From NCBI GenBank assembly GCA_008501585.1, contig QQUN01000016.1:1-34349 (forward strand): a DNA stretch of 34,349 bases. The letters are read 5' to 3'. Position 1 is the stretch's first letter, and the number at the start of each line of letters is the position of its first letter. This DNA comes from Pseudomonadota bacterium. GTDB lineage: Bacteria; Pseudomonadota; Gammaproteobacteria; Burkholderiales; Rhodocyclaceae. The position numbers were made by a program, and so were the translations under genes. Shown in pieces: positions 31,842 through 34,349 of this stretch. Under the pieces are notes generated by a model, which did no database searches, was not told where the DNA came from, and was given only the letters and a program-made list of their open reading frames with translations.

Positions 31842-32507
31842 ATGCTGAGTTTCAGCGGGGTGGTCAAGCGCTACGCCCAGCCCGAGGGCGAGGTCACGGT
31901 GCTGGCGGGCGTGGACCTGGATATCGCCGCCGGCGAGGCGGTGGCGCTGCTGGGCGAGAGCGGCAGCGGCAAGAGCACCTTGCTGCACCTGGCCGCCGGG
32001 CTCGATGCGCCGGACGCCGGCCAGATCACGGTGGGCGGGCAGACGCTGGCGACGATGGATGAGCGCGCACTGGCGGCGCTGCGGCGCGGCACGGTCAGCC
32101 TGGTGTTTCAGCAATTCCACCTCATCGGCACGCTGACCGTGGCAGACAACATCCGCTTTCAGGCGGCGCTGTGCGGGCGGCTCGACGCCGCCTTCGAGGC
32201 CGAGCTGATCGATCGCCTCGGCCTCGCAACGCAGTTGGCCAAATATCCCCACCAGCTCTCCGGCGGCCAGCAGCAGCGCGTGGCGATCGCGCGCGCGCTC
32301 TTGCATCGCCCGCCGCTGGTGCTGGCCGACGAGCCCACCGGCAACCTTGACGAGCGCAGCAGCGGCGCGGTGATGGCGCTGTTTCGCGATCTGGTCAAGG
32401 CCGCCGGCAGCGCCTTGCTGATGGTCACCCACAGCCGCGACATGGCCGATTACCTCGACCGACGCCTGTGGCTGCACGGCGGCCGGCTGCACCATGAACC
32501 CGGCTAG
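31842..32507 (+). CDS. LolD/MacB-type ABC transporter ATPase
   Basis: A 221-residue ABC ATPase of the type that works with FtsX-like permeases. Walker [10 protein letters not shown] (38-46), the Q-loop [12 protein letters not shown], the signature LSGGQQQR, Walker [14 protein letters not shown] and the switch His in [10 protein letters not shown] are all present. This class covers lipoprotein release (LolD), macrolide and toxin export (MacB) and cell-division FtsE. The gene lies 7 bp after the ChaN-PDZ gene and overlaps the following permease by 14 bp, so the three are co-transcribed. The ribosome site is weak, consistent with translational coupling. Confidence 0.93.
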   Translation: MLSFSGVVKRYAQPEGEVTVLAGVDLDIAAGEAVALLGESGSGKSTLLHLAAGLDAPDAGQITVGGQTLATMDERALAALRRGTVSLVFQQFHLIGTLTVADNIRFQAALCGRLDAAFEAELIDRLGLATQLAKYPHQLSGGQQQRVAIARALLHRPPLVLADEPTGNLDERSSGAVMALFRDLVKAAGSALLMVTHSRDMADYLDRRLWLHGGRLHHEPG

Positions 32508-34349
32508 TCCGGAGCGGCTCGGCGGCGTCGTTCGCGCGCTGCTCAGCCACTACTGGCGTCACCCCTGGCAGGCCGTGTTCCTGCTCGCCGGGCTGGTGGC
32601 GGGGGTGGCATTGTGGTCGGCCGTGCAGATCATCAACAGCCATGCGCGGGCCAGCTACGCCGAGGCCGACTTCGTGCTCGGCGCACAGGCCACGCACTGG
32701 ATACGCAGCCGCAGCGGGGCCGGCGTGGCGCCGGCCGACTACATTGCGCTGCGCCGTGCCGGTTACCGGCAGGTGTTCCCGGTGGTGCAGGCGCGGGTGT
32801 CGACCGCCGACAACGCGCCGCTGGCGATCATCGCCACCGACCTGCTGGCCCTGCCCGACAGCATGACGGGCGAGGGCGGTGACGCCCTGGGCGACGCCAA
32901 TCTGGACTGGCTGGCCTTTGTTCAGCCGCCGTATCAGGCGTGGTTTCCGGCGGCGATGGCGGAGGAGCTGGGCGTGGCCGAGGGCGAACAGCTTGCCCTG
33001 CGCGATGGCCGGCGCCTGCCGCCGGCGCTGATCGCGGCGCGCGAACAGCAAGGCCGGCAGATTTTCATGGACGTGGGCGCCGCGCTGGCGCTGCTCGGCC
33101 GCGACACCTTCACCGCGCTGGCCGTCGGGCCGGTGTCGCCCGAGGTGGCGGCGCGGCTCGCCGCCGCCTTGCCGGCCGACCTGCAGCTCGAAGCCAACCA
33201 GCAACGCCTCGATCTCACCCAGCTCACCGCCAGCCTGCACACTCAGCTCACTGCCATGAGCCTGCTGTCCTTCGCCGTGGGCCTGTTCATCGTCTTCAAC
33301 GCGGTGCGCTTTTCGCTGTGGTACCGCCGTCCGACGCTGCGCACGCTGCGTCTGGTGGGTGTGAGCGTGCGTGCCCTGGCCTTGGCAATCGTGGCCGAAA
33401 CGCTGGTGTGGAGTGTCGTCGGCTGCACGCTCGGCCTGCTCGCCGGCTTCGGTGTCAGCCATGCGCTGCTGCCCAGCGTCAGCGCCAGTTTGCAGAACCT
33501 GTATGGCGCAGTGGTGGGGGCCGACTTGCTGCTCGACCCGGCCACGCTCGCCATCGGCTGGGGCATGACGCTCATTGGCCTCGCCTTCGCCCTGGCCTGG
33601 CCGCTGCTGCTGCAACTGCGCGGCCCGGTGTTGCCCGGCGGCAGCGCTTCGGCGGGCGTGCTGGCCGATGCCCGGGCGCGGCGGGTGCTGCTGATCGGGG
33701 CCGGCGTGCTGGCGCTCGCGGCGGTCGGCGTGTATGGCCAGATGGCCTCGGTGTTTGGGGGGTTCGTGCTGCTCGGCCTGGTGCTGTTTGCCGCCGCCTG
33801 GGCCTTGCCGCAGGCGCTGGCCGGGGCGCACCGTCTGCTCGGGCGGGCACTGGCGGGCGCGCCGCTGGTGCCGCGCTGGATCGTCAGCGACGGCTGGGCG
33901 CAGCTGCCGGCGCTGCGCACGGCGATGATGGCGCTGCTGCTGGCGCTGACGGCCAATCTCGGCGTTGAAACCCTGGTCGGCAGTTTTCGCACCGCGCTGG
34001 CCGGCTGGCTGGACCAGCGCATCGGCGCCGACATCTATGTCAATAGCGCGCAACTGGACACGCGCGGTTTTGTGGCCGACCCGGCCAATGCCGGCTGGCT
34101 GGCCACCGGCCATGCCCGCACCGGCGTGACGATCCGCTGGCAGGGGCGGCCGACCCGGGTGTATGGCCTCGACACCACCACGCCGGACACCCGCGCCTTG
34201 CCGCTGGCCCAGGCCGCGCCGGACGCGCTGGCGCGCTGGGCGGGGGGCGAGCGCCTGATTCTCGCCAACGAGCAGGCGCATTATCTCGGCGGCCTGCGCC
34301 TCGGCCAGACGGTGAGCCTGCCCACCGACGACGGCCCGGCCGACTACAC
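32494..34349 (+). CDS. FtsX/MacB-type ABC transporter permease, 3' end outside window
   Basis: An open frame from ATG 32494 to the window end (618 codons, no stop). An N-terminal transmembrane helix (about 27-47) is followed by a large periplasmic domain (about 50-250). Three helices follow (about 255-275, 292-325, 348-375), then a hydrophobic pair at about 388-430. A second periplasmic domain begins near 500. This resembles long FtsX-like permeases of the type seen in AttF/AttG and similar transporters, with two repeats of the core. Position and overlap with the ATPase (14 bp) fix it as the partner permease. The context, a ChaN-PDZ protein and an M1 peptidase, suggests export or release of an envelope or metal-linked substrate, but nothing in the sequence names it. 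Confidence 0.88.
   Translation, partial: MNPASPERLGGVVRALLSHYWRHPWQAVFLLAGLVAGVALWSAVQIINSHARASYAEADFVLGAQATHWIRSRSGAGVAPADYIALRRAGYRQVFPVVQARVSTADNAPLAIIATDLLALPDSMTGEGGDALGDANLDWLAFVQPPYQAWFPAAMAEELGVAEGEQLALRDGRRLPPALIAAREQQGRQIFMDVGAALALLGRDTFTALAVGPVSPEVAARLAAALPADLQLEANQQRLDLTQLTASLHTQLTAMSLLSFAVGLFIVFNAVRFSLWYRRPTLRTLRLVGVSVRALALAIVAETLVWSVVGCTLGLLAGFGVSHALLPSVSASLQNLYGAVVGADLLLDPATLAIGWGMTLIGLAFALAWPLLLQLRGPVLPGGSASAGVLADARARRVLLIGAGVLALAAVGVYGQMASVFGGFVLLGLVLFAAAWALPQALAGAHRLLGRALAGAPLVPRWIVSDGWAQLPALRTAMMALLLALTANLGVETLVGSFRTALAGWLDQRIGADIYVNSAQLDTRGFVADPANAGWLATGHARTGVTIRWQGRPTRVYGLDTTTPDTRALPLAQAAPDALARWAGGERLILANEQAHYLGGLRLGQTVSLPTDDGPADY

Noticed and set aside
32425-34281. Long minus-strand open frame opposite the ABC permease
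   Set aside because: The plus-strand frame encodes a recognisable FtsX-type permease with membrane helices, whereas the minus-strand product is Arg/Gln-rich shadow sequence.

Overview
This is a GC-rich, gene-dense bacterial chromosome segment. The gene set (PmbA, DarP/YjgA, MogA, MsrPQ, a PEP-CTERM protein, TRAP transporters and an EnuR-type ectoine regulon) points to a betaproteobacterium, most likely a Rhodocyclales/Azoarcus-Thauera-type organism. That placement is inference from gene content; there is no rRNA in the window.

Region 1 (1-12.9 kb) is an ectoine/5-hydroxyectoine uptake and degradation cluster. On the minus strand, in transcription order, are the TRAP membrane subunits uehB and uehC, then eutA, eutB, the MocR-type regulator enuR, eutC, two tandem near-identical ectoine hydrolases (doeA copies 1 and 2), the deacetylase doeB, a trans-sulfuration-family PLP enzyme, and the start of a lipoyl-domain-fused dihydrolipoamide dehydrogenase. 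The binding protein uehA is divergent on the plus strand and ends in a strong terminator. A shared CTAG-centred 15-bp motif lies 80-105 bp upstream of uehA, uehB and eutC and is proposed as the EnuR operator. The usual last steps of the pathway (DoeD transaminase, DoeC dehydrogenase) are absent. The PLP enzyme next to doeB is a candidate replacement.

Region 2 (13-19.7 kb) holds housekeeping and signalling genes: a MOSC-domain protein, an orphan Tat-exported TRAP binding protein, pmbA, darP (yjgA), mogA, and a membrane diguanylate cyclase with one predicted periplasmic and two cytoplasmic PAS domains.

Region 3 (19.7-24.5 kb) has an ECF sigma factor, its membrane anti-sigma factor, and msrP and msrQ on the minus strand in apparent operon order, which suggests extracytoplasmic control of periplasmic methionine-sulfoxide repair. 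A class I DAHP synthase follows, then a short EncFtn-family ferritin whose stop codon lies inside a REP-like palindrome and which lacks the tail that targets relatives into encapsulins.

Region 4 (24.5-28.4 kb) contains a three-gene cassette of small proteins (Trypco2-like adaptor, DUF5678-like protein, retropepsin-like aspartic protease) divergent from dinB. It is the best candidate here for an undescribed system. A PEP-CTERM protein and an unknown membrane protein follow.

Region 5 (28.5-34.3 kb) contains an exported M1-family metallopeptidase whose 5' end appears to overlap a divergent ChaN-PDZ haem-binding-type protein, followed by a LolD/MacB-type ABC ATPase and an FtsX-type permease cut by the window edge.
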